Notes under the pieces: generated by a model
What the model was told of the DNA's origin: nothing
The model's input: the letters and a program-made list of their open reading frames with translations, nothing else
Databases searched by the model: none
Shown here: piece by piece, positions 1 to 12,810 of the stretch
How the letters are laid out: every line of letters starts with the position of its first letter
Numbering within the stretch: the stretch's first letter is position 1
Made by a program: the position numbers and the translations under genes
DNA from: Rutidosis leptorrhynchoides
Lineage: Eukaryota > Streptophyta > Magnoliopsida > Asterales > Asteraceae
Assembly: GCF_046630445.1 (NCBI RefSeq)
Contig: NC_092341.1
Location: forward strand, 292,582,001-292,646,000
DNA: 64,000 nucleotides
Reading direction: 5' to 3'

Positions 1-610
1 TTAAGAATAGTATCACCCCAAGGTTATATAAAAAGTAAACAGATTTTTCTGGTGGAAGATTGAAAAGAAGGATGACAGAAATGATAATTAGAAAAATATT
101 AGGGATTAGAACTGGACTAAGCATTTTCATAATCTTTTGGATGTATGAACTAAGAAAGAAAGTATAGGAATGGTGAGAATAATGGAACGGAGGAGTTTAA
201 TTTATAATGGAAATATCAGACATAGTAATCGAGGCAGATCACCGTATTTAATTATAGAGATCTTAATCTCCTTATTCGCCGAAGAATCAAATTTCTTAGA
301 TTTCGAAGATTTTCTTTAAATCCCTTGAATTCCAGAATTCAATCAAGACAACGTCACAAGCTAAGACGCACCTTATTTTCTAATTCAACCCTGACTCTGT
401 CAAAAGTTAAGATGAATCTTTACTTTCCTATTTCACTCTTTGGTGATAGCTTCACGCGTACTCTTCGAATAATCGAATTATTTTATCCATATTACTCAAT
501 GATGATAAAACTCAAGTTATCAACTCATATTCGTCATGAAAATATTTTTATTGTTAGCCATGATCACCTCACTCAAATTTCGGGACGAAATTTATTTAAC
601 GGGTAGGTAC
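1..610 (+). mobile_element. 3' internal tail of an older Tekay-like LTR retrotransposon
   Basis: This is noncoding sequence ending in an inverted repeat AAATTTCGGGACGAAATTT (575-593) and the polypurine tract TTAACGGGTAGGTAC (596-610), directly followed by an LTR start. The last roughly 290 bases are recognisably similar to 7270-7504 and 50090-50312, the tail of element E, but clearly diverged. No convincing coding sequence is visible; the short ORF at 325-606 only overlaps conserved tail sequence. The rest of this element lies left of the window. Confidence 0.75.
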
Positions 611-1097
611 TGTGATGACCCGGGAATTTCCGACTAAATTTTAAACTTAATCTTTATTGATTTCGACACGATAAGCAAAGTCTGTAATGTTGTGTTTATA
701 TAATCAATTACCTTTTGACTGTTCCCAATGATTCACGAACCATTGCTTGTAAATATATGGATATATGTAAATATGTGTATATATAAATATATGTATATAT
801 ATAATAACATGAACATTAATAAACTATTAAATATATTTATTATTATAAATAAATATGTAAAATAAAATACATTGTAATAAAAACTATCATTTTATATATA
901 ATATATGTATATTACTTGTATATATATATATTGTTATATTTAATCTAATTATTTAATATATATTTATTTGCGTAGTAAATTTTGTTATTTAAAACTGTTT
1001 ATATATATACATAGGGTATATTATATATAATTAATTTTGAACTTAAATTGTATATGTCTGTAACTTTCGGTTGACGTTTAATTATTTTTAAAATAGG

Positions 1098-1212
<115 letters not shown>

Positions 1213-1889
1213 GTTTTAAAATAAAAATTGGTACATAATTTGATTAAAAAGATAATAGTTTTGATAAATATTTTTTTTTACCTTTTCAAACTAAGTTTTT
1301 GTACTCCGTACATAATAATTGGAACAGAAAATAAATAATTATAGAACCTTTTTGATCAAGTTTCATACAGTTAATGAGTGAAATGATTAATTGTATTTAA
1401 TCTAAAAGTTTGGGATTTTTTAAGAACACTTTTATATTTAAACTGTTTAGCAATGAGCACGATATAGCACTTCGGGGGAAAACTGTCGGTAGAAAACTCC
1501 AAAGGCGGCTACACTGTACTTAAATTAAAATATTTGGGTCACTGTTTTTCTTTTCTATCCATCTTAATATGACTTTATATATATACATGATACTAGCAAA
1601 AACCATCTACCAACCTTCATCCTAACACCACTACTGCCGAGCCACCACTTTGATCAAACCACCATCCTACAATCACCTTCCACTCGCCACCTTCTAGCTC
1701 CACCGTGAGTACCACCAAGAACCACCCCATAATTTCGATAGTCATAAAAACCGCCACCCTCTCTTCTTCGAGAACAAACAACCACTCACCACTAAACCCA
1801 CTTCAACTATGATTTTCTTCTTCCTTCACCTCCTCCACCTCACAACCACCATGAACCACCGGATCTCCGGTCACCATGATCAACGAACC

Positions 1890-1893
<4 letters not shown>

Positions 1894-1950
<57 letters not shown>
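1894..1950. repeat. (CT)n microsatellite
   Basis: A CT dinucleotide run of about 57 bp inside LTR0. The corresponding region of E's LTRs has no comparable run. Confidence 0.97.
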
Positions 1951-1955
<5 letters not shown>

Positions 1956-3066
1956 TCTCTCATCTCTATATCTTATTTATAACCGCTACTCTTGTATTTC
2001 TGATACAAATCGAAGCTCCACATAATCACCATAGATTGATGTTGCTTCCTATTCTGATCACAGCTACTGCAGCTGCTATTCTCTTTTCCTATTTCTACTA
2101 CAGTGGTTAAACAAGAACCTGCAACCTTCATATTTTTTTTCATCGATCTTCACAACCTGCTGTTCGAACAACAAGTTCCTGCAGTCACCATCGAAGATGT
2201 TTTTGTTCCTGTTTACTGCTTCACAAACGCCACCCAACGGAAAACCACCATGATTAACTACGGTTGTAGCTAGTTTGTTCCGTTTCTGTTTAAACTGTAA
2301 CCCATCACCAAGACACCACCTACACCTCCATAAACACCAACTAAAACTGCTGCAAACACAATTGTAATTCGCTGTGATTGTAGCTGTAACTATCTCGTTT
2401 TCTACTTCAGTGTTCGATCATTAGACAACCACCGAAAAACCACCACAAATCACACATTCAGTTCTATTAGATTACAGCCACTGTTCTTGTTTTTATTTAG
2501 TGAAAGTAATGATGAATTGTGTCGCAAATATGATGAAAAACACGATCATGATACCGTTTGTACAGCTATGTTTCCGTTTCCTTTTTCTTCCTATTTCTAT
2601 GGTGATCATGACACTCCTACTGTAGCTGCTATTTGACAAGAGAAAGATGATTACGAATCGGTGATGATACAGTGGAGGCTGTCGTGAAGGAAAATACAGT
2701 GTTGGTTATGAATGTGATCGAAATTGTGAAGATGAAGATAAATCGAAACCCTTTTGGTTAATTGATGTATTTTAATCGGACGTTTTCATATAATAATTCA
2801 AGTAGAATTGGGTTACTTGATTTTGATATTTGGACTGTTAATGATAGTTGGGTTGTTAATGTTAAATGGGCTTTTTGATTAAAGATGAAGTGGGTCTTAG
2901 GTAACACGAATTGTTGGGTTAAATAGATTGGGCTAAGATTTAAAATAGAAAACTACCATCAGAGCATTGGTCAGGAGTGGTGTGTTTGAGCGAGTGGTCT
3001 CGGGTTCGATCCTTGCTCGTTGCAACTAATTTTTTTAAGGGCTTCTAAGGTAGCTTTTAATACCAA

Positions 3067-3171
<105 letters not shown>

Positions 3172-3646
3172 CATTTTCATTATGGTTATTATTATTATTA
3201 TTGTTGTTGTTAATATTATTATTGTTATTATTAGTTATTGTTAATGCTACTAGTATTATAATTATTAAAAGTATTATAATTAGTATTGTTAACATAGTTA
3301 CAATTATTATGACTATTATTATTAATATCACTACTAATATATGTATTGTTATTATTAACATGTTTAGGATTATTATTATTATCATTAATATGAAAACAAT
3401 AAAATTTATTATTATTATTTTTTTCTTTAATTAGAATCATCCTTACAATTATTAGTATTATTATTATTAACAATATCATTATTATTAGTATAATCATTAT
3501 TAATAAAGTTATTATTATTAGTAACTCAATGATATCAAAAATTATCATTTTTTTTTTATCTTATCATATATATTAAAAATTATCAATTTTAAATTATTAT
3601 TACTATCATTATTATAATTATCATTTTTATCATTATCAGAATTATT

Positions 3647-3650
<4 letters not shown>

Positions 3651-3739
<89 letters not shown>
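3651..3739. repeat. (TA)n microsatellite
   Basis: A TA dinucleotide run of about 89 bp in LTR0. Confidence 0.97.
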
Positions 3740-3741
<2 letters not shown>

Positions 3742-4193
3742 CACTATATTGTTCTTATTAAAATGATATTAACTAAGTTATATAAATTAAGTATATTAAA
3801 TTTATCTATATCTGTATCTATATAACATATAATACAACAAGTATATTATTAATAGTAATATATATAAATTTACTCAATTACGATTATATGTTTTAATATA
3901 TATAATTGATATACGTTCGTGAATATGAGGCCAACCCTGCATTGTTCAGTTTCGTCGTATGAATATTTTTACTACAAAATATTGGATTGTGAGTTCATTT
4001 GCTCCCTTTTACTCTTTACATTTTTGGGACTGAGAATACATGCGCTGTTTTTACAACTGCTTTATTAAATGCTTTTGAAATATATTTTGAACTGCAAATA
4101 CATGAATTGCTTTTATAAATGTTTGACGAGATAGACACAAGCAAAACATTCCTCGAATGAATTATTATGCAGACGAAAGTTCTGCGGATTATT

Positions 4194-4291
4194 ATTGAAT
4201 TATGTGGACATGATAATTGCCACCATTGAATTATGTGGACATGATAATTGCCACCAATTGATGTGAATGTTATAATTGCCACCATTGAATT
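4194..4291. repeat. 31-bp tandem repeat at the LTR0 breakpoint
   Basis: Two exact copies of a 31-bp unit (4194-4224 and 4225-4255), beginning ATTGAATTATGTGGACATGA and ending GCCACC, are followed by a degenerate third copy (4256-4283) and the first bases of a fourth. The array ends where sequence switches to the 3.25-kb LTR family. Confidence 0.9.
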
Positions 4292-4294
4292 CAT

Positions 4295-6594
4295 ATCTCT
4301 CAAGTTCTATCTTCAAGTTCTAAGTGTTCTTCATAAATTCTACAAGTTCTAGTTACATAAAATCAAGAATACTTCTAAGTTTGCTAGCTTACTTCCAATC
4401 TTGTAAGGTGATCATCCAACCTCAAGAAATCTTTTTTTCTTACAGTAGCATATCATTCTAATACAAGGTAATAATCATATTCAAACTTTGGTTCAATTTC
4501 TATAACTATAACAATCTTATTTCAAGTGATGATCTTACTTGAACTCGTTTTCGTGTCATGATTCTGCTTCAAGAACTTCGAGCCATCCAAGGATCCGTTG
4601 AAGCTAGATCCATTTTTCTATTTTCCAGTAGGTTTATCAAAGGAACTTAAGGTAGTAATGATGTTCATAACATCATTCGATTCATACATAAAAAGCTATC
4701 ATATTCGAAGTGGTAAACTTGTAATCACTAGAACATAGTTTAGTTAATTCTAAACTTGTTCGCAAATAAAGTTAATCCTTCTAACTACACTTTTAAAATC
4801 AACTATACACATGATATATATCTATATTATATGCTAACTTAATGATGTAAAACCCGGAAACACGATAAACACCATAAAACCGGATTTACGCCGTCGTAGT
4901 TACAACCGGGGGCTGTTTTGGTTTGGATAATTAAAAACTATGAAAAACTTTGATTTAAAAGCTATACTTCTGGAAAAATGATTTTTCTTATGTACATGAA
5001 ACCATATCCAAAAATCATGGTTAAACTCAAAGTGAAAGTATGTTTTTCAAAACAGTCATCAAGATGTCGTTCTTTCGACGGAAATGACTACCTCTTTCAA
5101 AAACGACTTGTAACTTGTATTTCTGACTATAAACTTATACTTTTTCTATTTAGATTCATAAATTTAAGTTCAATACGAAACCGTGGCCACTGGAATCACT
5201 CAAAACGGATTAGAAACGAAGAAATGGCGAGTAAAACAAGATTGATAAAAACTACTCATTTTACCTACGTGAAAGTTAGTAATAAATCTATTCCAACCAT
5301 AACCTAATCAACTTATATTGTATATTATGTAATCTTGAGATACCATAGACACGTATACAATGTTTCGACCTATCATGTCGACCCATCTATATATATATTG
5401 CGGAACAACCATAGACACTCTATATGTGAATGTTGGAGTTAGCTATACAGGGTTGAGGTTGATTCCAAAATATATATATAGTTTGAGTTGTGATCAATAC
5501 TGAGATACGTATACACTGGGTCGTGGATTGACTCAAGATAATATTTATCGATTTATTTCTGTACATCTAGCTGTGGACAACTAGTTGTAGGTTACTAACG
5601 AGGACAGCTGACTTAATAAACTTAAAACATCAAAATGTATTAAAAGTGTTGTAAATATATTTTGAACATACGTTGATATATATGTACATATTTGTTATAG
5701 GTTCGTGAATTGACCAGTGGCCAAGTCTTACTTCCCGACGAAGTAAAAAATCTGTGAAAGTGAGTTATAGTCCCACTTTTAAAATCTAATATTTTTGGGA
5801 TGAGAATACATGCAGGTTTTATAAATGATTTACAAAATAGACACAAGTACGTGAAACTACATTCTATGGTTGAATTATCGAAATCGAATATGCCCCTTTT
5901 TATTAAGTCTGGTAATCTAAAAATTAGGGAACAGACACCCTAATTGACGCGAATCCTAAAGATAGATCTATTGGGCCTAACAAACCCCATCCAAAGTACC
6001 GGATGCTTTAGTACTTCGAAATTTATATCATATCCGAAGGGTGTCCCAGAATGATGGAGATATTCTTATATATGCATCTTGTTAATGTCGGTTACCAGGT
6101 GTTCACCATATGAATGATTTTTATCTCTATGTATGGGATGTGTATTGAAATATGAAATCTTGTGGTCTATTATTACGATTTGATATATATAGGTTAAACC
6201 TATAACTCACCAACATTTTTGTTAACGTTTAAAGCATGTTTATTTTCAGGTGAATACTAAGAGCTTCCGCTGTTGCATACTAAAATAAGGACAAGATTTG
6301 GAGTCCATGTTTGTATGATATTGTGTAAAAACTGCATTCAAGAAACTGATTTCGATGTAACATATTTGTATTGTAAACCATTATGTAATGGTCGTGTGTA
6401 AACAGGATATTTTAGATTATCATTATTTGATAATCTACGTAAAGCTTTTTAAACCTTTATTTATGAAATAAAGGTTATGGTTTGTTTTAAAAATGAATGC
6501 AGTCTTTGAAAAAACGTCACATATAGAGGTCAAAACCTCGCAACGAAATCAATTAATATGGAACATTTTTAATCAATAAGAACGGGACATTTCA
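4295..6594 (+). mobile_element. Solo LTR of the 3.25-kb Tekay family, 5'-truncated copy
   Basis: Sequence from about 4296 matches 47100-49401 almost base for base and the LTRs at 8598-11847 and 38093-41342 with more differences. It ends GGGACATTTCA at 6594 and is followed by TTAAT (6595-6599), the same flank as the complete solo LTR at 46145-49401. About 950 bp of its 5' end is missing at the junction with LTR0. ORFs inside recur in every copy of this LTR only because the LTR is repeated. Confidence 0.85.
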
Positions 6595-6599
6595 TTAAT

Positions 6600-6740
6600 G
6601 GCCAAAAGCTTGACAATAAGAATGGAAAGTTAGAAACGCTCAATAGAAAAGTTGGTACTGAAAAACGGATTGAGCTAACCATGAAGGAGACCAAGGACAA
6701 ATGCAAAGACCAAACCCTATATTCAAAAGAATCCAGGTAA
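6600..6740 (+). pseudogene. Poly(A)-binding-protein-like fragment, 3' half (first copy)
   Basis: The frame beginning GQKLDNKNGKLE right after the solo LTR and its TTAAT duplication runs 46 codons to a TAA at 6738-6740. It includes IELTMKETKDKCKDQTLY, resembling the linker between RRM domains of plant poly(A)-binding proteins, where the family has GKAQKKSERE, a charged stretch and NLYVKN. Residues are altered and there is no start or downstream RRM. The matching left half exists only in the second copy (46094-46144). The PABP assignment is an inference from motif resemblance. Confidence 0.55.
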
Positions 6741-7504
6741 TTCTGGATCCACCGAAATCTTTAGAGAATATCTTGTTCCGAAGTCATGTTAAAATCTTGC
6801 GGAAAATCTTTCTTCATCAACCTTCGAACTTAGAAATTCCAAAATATCATCATAAATATCTTCGATATTTCTGAGGATATGTTCATAAATATTCTTATCC
6901 GAAATTATCTACCTCTTTGTGCTATCTGTATTCCATTATATTGGAAACTTCTGTAAAATTTAAGTAAAAAAAAATTATGAATGAATTGTGGAGAAGTGTT
7001 GGGAACTGATGCATGAGTTAGTATAATATAATGCGCTTGGCCAACGTGATTATATTACAGTAGGTCATGCTGAGTTTCTAATGAAACGTGATGATGGTTC
7101 ACAGTAGATCATACCATCATCATGTGCCATGTTACATAACTCTTTCATTCTAATTAACCTCGGAAAATATCAAGAAAATATATTCTTGATAGTTCTATCC
7201 TCTGTGATTCTGGTAATTTACTAAAATAAATCGTGCTATTACATTTTCTTTTTGATTAGAAGATTTCCTTAAATTCTTTGATTTCCGGAAATCAACTGCG
7301 ATTATGTCAAAAGTTAATTCTTTATCTCAATCTTTTGAGATAGCTTCACTCGTACGCTTCACATAATCGAATCATTTTATCTATATTACTCAATGATGAT
7401 AAAACTCTATTTATCAACTCATATTCGTCATGAAAACACTTTTATTGTTAGCCATGACAACCTCAATCAAATTTCGGGACGAAATTTCTTTAACGGGTAG
7501 GTAC
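6741..7504 (+). mobile_element. Internal 3' tail of element E (upstream tandem copy), with PPT
   Basis: Noncoding sequence nearly identical to 49548-50312. It ends in the inverted repeat AAATTTCGGGACGAAATTT (7469-7487) and the PPT TTAACGGGTAGGTAC (7490-7504). Because a PPT directly precedes the LTR at 7505, this LTR is the 3' LTR of an upstream, truncated unit as well as the 5' LTR of the unit to its right. Confidence 0.8.
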
Positions 7505-8597
7505 TGTCACGACCCGGAAAATTTCGACTAATTTTAAACCAAACTCTCGATACGATATTATATTTTTGACACGATAAGCAAAGTCTGTTAGGTTGGATCT
7601 CAAAAATTTTGAACTGTTTCATATATTCAATTACCCTTCGACTGCTCCGACGATTCACGAACAACTATTTGTAAATAGATATGTGTATATTTATATAAAT
7701 AATAATTGTAAGTATAATTTGAAATATTAAATGTTGTTATTATGAGATATGATATTATAATAATCATTATTTAAAACATATCTATATATACATAAAAGTA
7801 TATTAAAAATAAGTATTAAATGATTGTAATATTCGTTTAATGTGCCGATTGATATTAAGAAAGTTTAATTCGAACTTATATGATTTTAAAATAAACAGTG
7901 ATCCGAAAATGAGTTCTATAAATTTTAGGCTAACTAAAAAAATGTATTTAGGATTTAGTTATTAAATTTTAACACTTTTTATATTTTACCCAGAATCGAG
8001 AGGGACCAGTTGAGGTTAATTTTTATTTAATAGTTAATGATCGAATTTCATACCATAACGACCAAAATAAATAAATATAGATAATTTAAAAGTATGGGAT
8101 TTTTTTTCTGAACACTTCTATCTGCCACTAGTTAATCACGAAGTATGAAATCCAGGAAGATTGACGACAGATATTTCCACCGGTGGCTGCTAGAGGAATT
8201 CTCACATGTTACTTATTATTATTAAATTATTATTATTAATTATTAAAGGTTACAGCTGTGTTTTGATTGTTTTCCACAAATTTAAAACTATACGGAGTAA
8301 TATAAAGATATATACGATATATCCATCCAACCCACTTGCAACCTTTCTCTTATACAAACCATCTTCCATGTGCAACAAACCACCACCTCAACTTTTCTAC
8401 TCTTAACACCCATATCACCATGAACACCCATCTTCAACCCGACACCACTCTTTTCATTCGATCAACTCCAGACAACCCTCTCCTTCATTGCTACTAGATC
8501 GTTGCTCTACAATGACTCCACTATCGACTTCTACACTACCTTCATTGTTCCACTAATATTTGAGTGACTATACTACTGCTCATGCCGTGCTCCTACT
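7505..8597 (+). mobile_element. Element E, first LTR, left part
   Basis: It begins TGTCACGACCCGG and is nearly identical to 50313-51407. It is broken after CTACT (8593-8597), the target-site duplication of the inserted Tekay element, and resumes at 41348. Left and right parts sum to about 3526 bp, against 3544 bp for the second LTR. Nothing coding is seen. Confidence 0.9.
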
Positions 8598-11500
8598 TGT
8601 AGTGACCCGAACTTTTCCATGTTTATATATATTAATTGAGATTGATATTTACATGATTAAATGTTTCCAACATGGTAAGCAATCAAACTTGTTAAGACTT
8701 GATTAATTGAAATATGTTTCATATAGACAATTGACCACCCAAGTTGACCGGTGATTCACGAATGTTAAAACTTGTAAAAACTATATGATGACATATATAT
8801 GGATATATATATAGTTAACATGATACTATGATAAGTAAACATATCATTAAGTATATTAACAATGAACTACATATGTAAAAACAAGACTACTAACTTAATG
8901 GTTTTTAAACGAGACATATATGTAACGATTATCGTTGTAAAGACATTTAATGTATATATATCATATTAAGAGATATTCATACATGATAATATCATGATAA
9001 TATAATAATTTAAAATCTCATTTGATATTATAAACATTGGGTTAACAATATTTAACAAGATCGTTAACCTAAAGGTTTCAAAACAACACTTACATGTAAC
9101 GACTAACGATGACTTAACGACTCAGTTAAAATGTATATACATGTAGTGTTTTAATATGTATTTATACACTTTTTAAAGACTTCAATACACTTATCAAAAT
9201 ACTTATACTTAACAAAAATGCTTACAATTACATCCTCGTTCAGTTTCATCAACAATTCTACTCGTATGCACCCGTATTCGTACTCGTACAATACACAGCT
9301 TTTAGATGTATGTACTATTGGTATATACACTCCAATGATCAGCTCTTAGTAGCCCATGTGAGTCACCTAACACATGTGGGAACCATCATTTGGCAACTAG
9401 CATGAAATATCTCATAAAATTACAAAAATATGAGTAATCATTCATGACTTATTTACATGAAAACAAAATTACATATCCTTTATATCTAATCCATACACCA
9501 ACGACCAAAAACACCTACAAACACTTTCATTCTTCAATTTTCTTCATCTAATTGATCTCTCTCAAGTTCTATCTTCAAGTTCTAAGTGTTCTTCATATAT
9601 TCTACAAGTTCTAGTTACATAAAATCAAGAATACTTTCAAGTTTGCTAGCTCACTTCCAATCTTGTAAGGTGATCATCCAACCTCAAGAAATCTTTGTTT
9701 CTTACAGTAGGTTATCATTCTAATACAAGGTAATAATCATATTCAAACTTTGGTTCAATTTCTATAACTATAACAATCTTATTTCAAGTGATGATCTTAC
9801 TTGAACTTGTTTTCGTGTCATGATTCTGCTTCAAGAACTTCGAGCCATCCAAGGATCCGTTGAAGCTAGATCTATTTTTCTCTTTTCCAGTAGGTTTATC
9901 CAAGGAACTTAAGGTAGTAATGATGTTCATAACATCATTCGATTCATACATATAAAGCTATCTTATTCGAAGGTTTAAACTTGTAATCACTAGAACATAG
10001 TTTAGTTAATTCTAAACTTGTTCGCAAACAAAAGTTAATCCTTCTAACTTGACTTTTAAAATAAACTAAACACATGTTCTATATCTATATGATATGCTAA
10101 CTTAATGATTTAAAACCTGGAGACACGAAAAACACCGTAAAACCGGATTTACGCCGTCGTAGTAACACCGCGGGCTGTTTTAGGTTAGTTAATTAAAAAT
10201 TATGAAAAACTTTGATTTAAAAGTTGTTATTCTGAGAAAATGATTTTTATTATGAACATGAAACTATATCCAAAAATTATAGTTAAACTCAAAGTGGAAG
10301 TATGTTTTCTAAAATGGTCATCTAGACGTCGTTCTTTCGACTGAAATGACTACCTTTACAAAAACGACTTGTAACTTATTTTTCAGACTATAAACCTATA
10401 CTTTTTATGTTTAGATTCATAAAATAGAGTTCAATATGAAACCATAGCAATTTGATTCACTCAAAACGGATTTAAAATGAAGAAGTTATGGGTAAAACAA
10501 GATTGGATAATTTTTCTCATTTTAGCTACGTGAAAATTGGTAACAAATCTATTCCAACCATAACTTAATCAACTTGTATTGTATATTATGTAATCTTGAG
10601 ATACCATAGACACGTATACAATGTTTCGACCTATCATGTCGACACATCTATATATATTTCGGAACAACCATAGACACTCTATATGTGAATGTTGGAGTTA
10701 GCTATACAGGGTTGAGGTTGATTCCAAAATATATATAGTTTGAGTTGTGATCAATACTGAGATACGTATACACTGGGTCGTGGATTGATTCAAGATAATA
10801 TTTATCGATTTATTTCTGTACATCTAACTGTGGACAACTAGTTGTAGGTTACTAACGAGGACAGCTGACTTAATAAACTTAAAACATCAAAATATATTAA
10901 AAGTGTTGTAAATATATTTTGAACATACTTTGATATATATGTATATATTGTTATAGGTTCGTGAATCAACCAGTGGCCAAGTCTTACTTCCCGACGAAGT
11001 AAAAATCTGTGAAAGTGAGTTATAGTCCCACTTTTAAAATCTAATATTTTTGGGATGAGAATACATGCAGGTTTTATAAATGATTTACAAAATAGACACA
11101 AGTACGTGAAACTACATTCTATGGTTGAATTATCGAAATCGAATATGCCCCTTTTTATTAAGTCTGGTAATCTAAGAATTAGGGAACAGACACCCTAATT
11201 GACGCGAATCCTAAAGATAGATCTATTGGGCCCAACAAGCCCCATCCAAAGTACCGGATGCTTTAGTACTTCGAAATTTATATCATATCCGAAGGGTGTC
11301 CCGGAATGATGGGGATATTCTTATATATGCATCTTGTTAATGTCGGTTACCAGTTGTTCACCATATGAATGATTTTTATCTCTATGTATGGGATGTGTAT
11401 TGAAATATGAAATCTTGTGGTCTATTATTATGATTTGATATATATAGGTTAAACCTATAACTCACCAACATTTTTGTTGACGTTTTAAGCATGTTTATTC

Positions 11501-11847
11501 TCAGGTGATTATTAAGAGCTTCCGCTGTCGCATACTTAAATAAGGACGAGATTTGGAGTCCATGTTTGTATGATATTGTGTAAAAACTGCATTCAAGAAA
11601 CTTATTTTGTTGTAACATATTTGTATTGTAAACCATTATGTAATGGTCGTGTGTAAACAGGATATTTTAGATTATCATTATTTGATAATCTACGTAAAGC
11701 TTTTTAAACCTTTATTGATGAAATAAAGGTTATGGTTTGTTTTAAAATGAATGCAGTCTTTGAAAAACGTCTCATATAGAGGTCAAAACCTCGCAACGAA
11801 ATCAATTAATAAGGAACGTTTTTAATCAATAAGAACGGGACATTTCA
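8598..11847 (+). mobile_element. 5' LTR of the Tekay-type element
   Basis: It starts TGTAGTGACCCGAAC and ends GGGACATTTCA. Nearly identical to 38093-41342 and closely related to the solo LTR 46145-49401. The 3' third carries the block shared with the other Tekay-like LTRs here (GAGAATACATGC, ATAGACACAAGTAC, ATGAAATCTTGTGGTCTAT, CTTCCGCTGT). The short antisense ORFs inside are not supported as genes. Confidence 0.93.
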
Positions 11848-11849
11848 GT

Positions 11850-11861
11850 TGGTATCAGAGC
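11850..11861 (+). other. Primer-binding site, initiator methionine tRNA
   Basis: TGGTATCAGAGC lies two bases after the 5' LTR end. It is the standard complement of the 3' end of plant initiator Met-tRNA used by Tekay/Del chromoviruses. About 200 bp of noncoding leader follow before the first ORF. Confidence 0.93.
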
Positions 11862-12056
11862 GTTGGTCTTAGAGAACCAGAATTTTGCATTAGTGTGTCT
11901 TATCGAGTTTGTTAGGATGCATTAGTGAGTCTGGACTTCGACCGTGTTTACTTGAAAAATGATTGCTTAACAAATTTTGTTGGAAACTATATATTTTTAA
12001 CATGTGAATATTATGTGATATATTAATCTCTTAACGCGTTTGATATTATGTGATAG

Positions 12057-12671
12057 ATGTCTACCTCTAGAACAAGTTCCATTGACTCACCTAATAATAA
12101 TGAAGAGTTAAATGTAAATTGGAATGATTCGTGGACTGATTCACAAGTTCCCGAAGAGGAACCGGAAGAAGAGTCGGAACTAGAAGAAGAATCGGAACCG
12201 GAAGAAGAATCGAAACCGGATGAAGAAATAGAACCGGTGGGGGAAATAATAAAACGGTTAAGTAAAAGAAAATCCTCAACCAACCGACCAAGGTTAATTA
12301 TGGTCAATGGTGTTTCCGCTAAGGAAGCAAAATATTGGGAGGATTACCAATTCTCTGATGAATCGGATTCTGACGAGAATTTCGATGATGTTATAGAAAT
12401 TACCCCAACTGAATTTAAAAAGGCAAAAGAAAATAATAAGGGAAAGGGCATAAAAATAGAGAAATCTAATTCCAACCCCGATGAACTTTATATGTATCGT
12501 CAACCCCCGAAGTCCTTAAGTTGTAACAATGACCCGGGAACCTCTAAACCACCAGGTTTTTCTAAACCAATGTGGAAAACGACGGCTCGTATTAGGGGAA
12601 CATCATATATCCCTAGAAACTTGGCAAAACGAACCAAAACCGAAGAAGAAGAAACAAGCGAGTCGGAATAA
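12057..12671 (+). CDS. Acidic pre-gag ORF of unknown function
   Basis: An ATG-initiated ORF of 204 residues, intact, lying between the PBS and gag. Residues about 32-62 are a run of glutamate-rich repeats (EEEPEEESELEEESEPEEES), followed by a basic patch KRLSKRKSS, a second acidic stretch (SDESDSDENFDD, about residue 100) and a C-terminal EEEETSESE. No catalytic motif or membrane segment is visible. Extra ORFs upstream of gag are known in some plant LTR elements; a degenerate relative of this kind of ORF lies at 44186-44695 in element E. I do not recognise a family. The intact frame beside a broken pol could mean selection or simply youth. Confidence 0.6.
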   Translation: MSTSRTSSIDSPNNNEELNVNWNDSWTDSQVPEEEPEEESELEEESEPEEESKPDEEIEPVGEIIKRLSKRKSSTNRPRLIMVNGVSAKEAKYWEDYQFSDESDSDENFDDVIEITPTEFKKAKENNKGKGIKIEKSNSNPDELYMYRQPPKSLSCNNDPGTSKPPGFSKPMWKTTARIRGTSYIPRNLAKRTKTEEEETSESE

Positions 12672-12810
12672 GATAGTTGTATTCGTGTGGTGTAATATAT
12701 GTAATATAGTGTGCTTATGCTTTATGATATATGTAAAAATTGCTTGTATTAATAAGTATTTTTTTTTTATGAATCTAACTCTTGTCTATTTTACAGTATA
12801 AAAACACAAA

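Noticed and set aside
4978..5307. Sense ORF of 109 codons, repeated at 47783-48112
   Set aside because: Both copies lie in the solo LTR duplicates and the frame is broken in the two full LTRs.
6741..7504. Possible further PABP coding downstream of the fragment
   Set aside because: No frame gives the next RRM; after the TAA the sequence matches element tail only.
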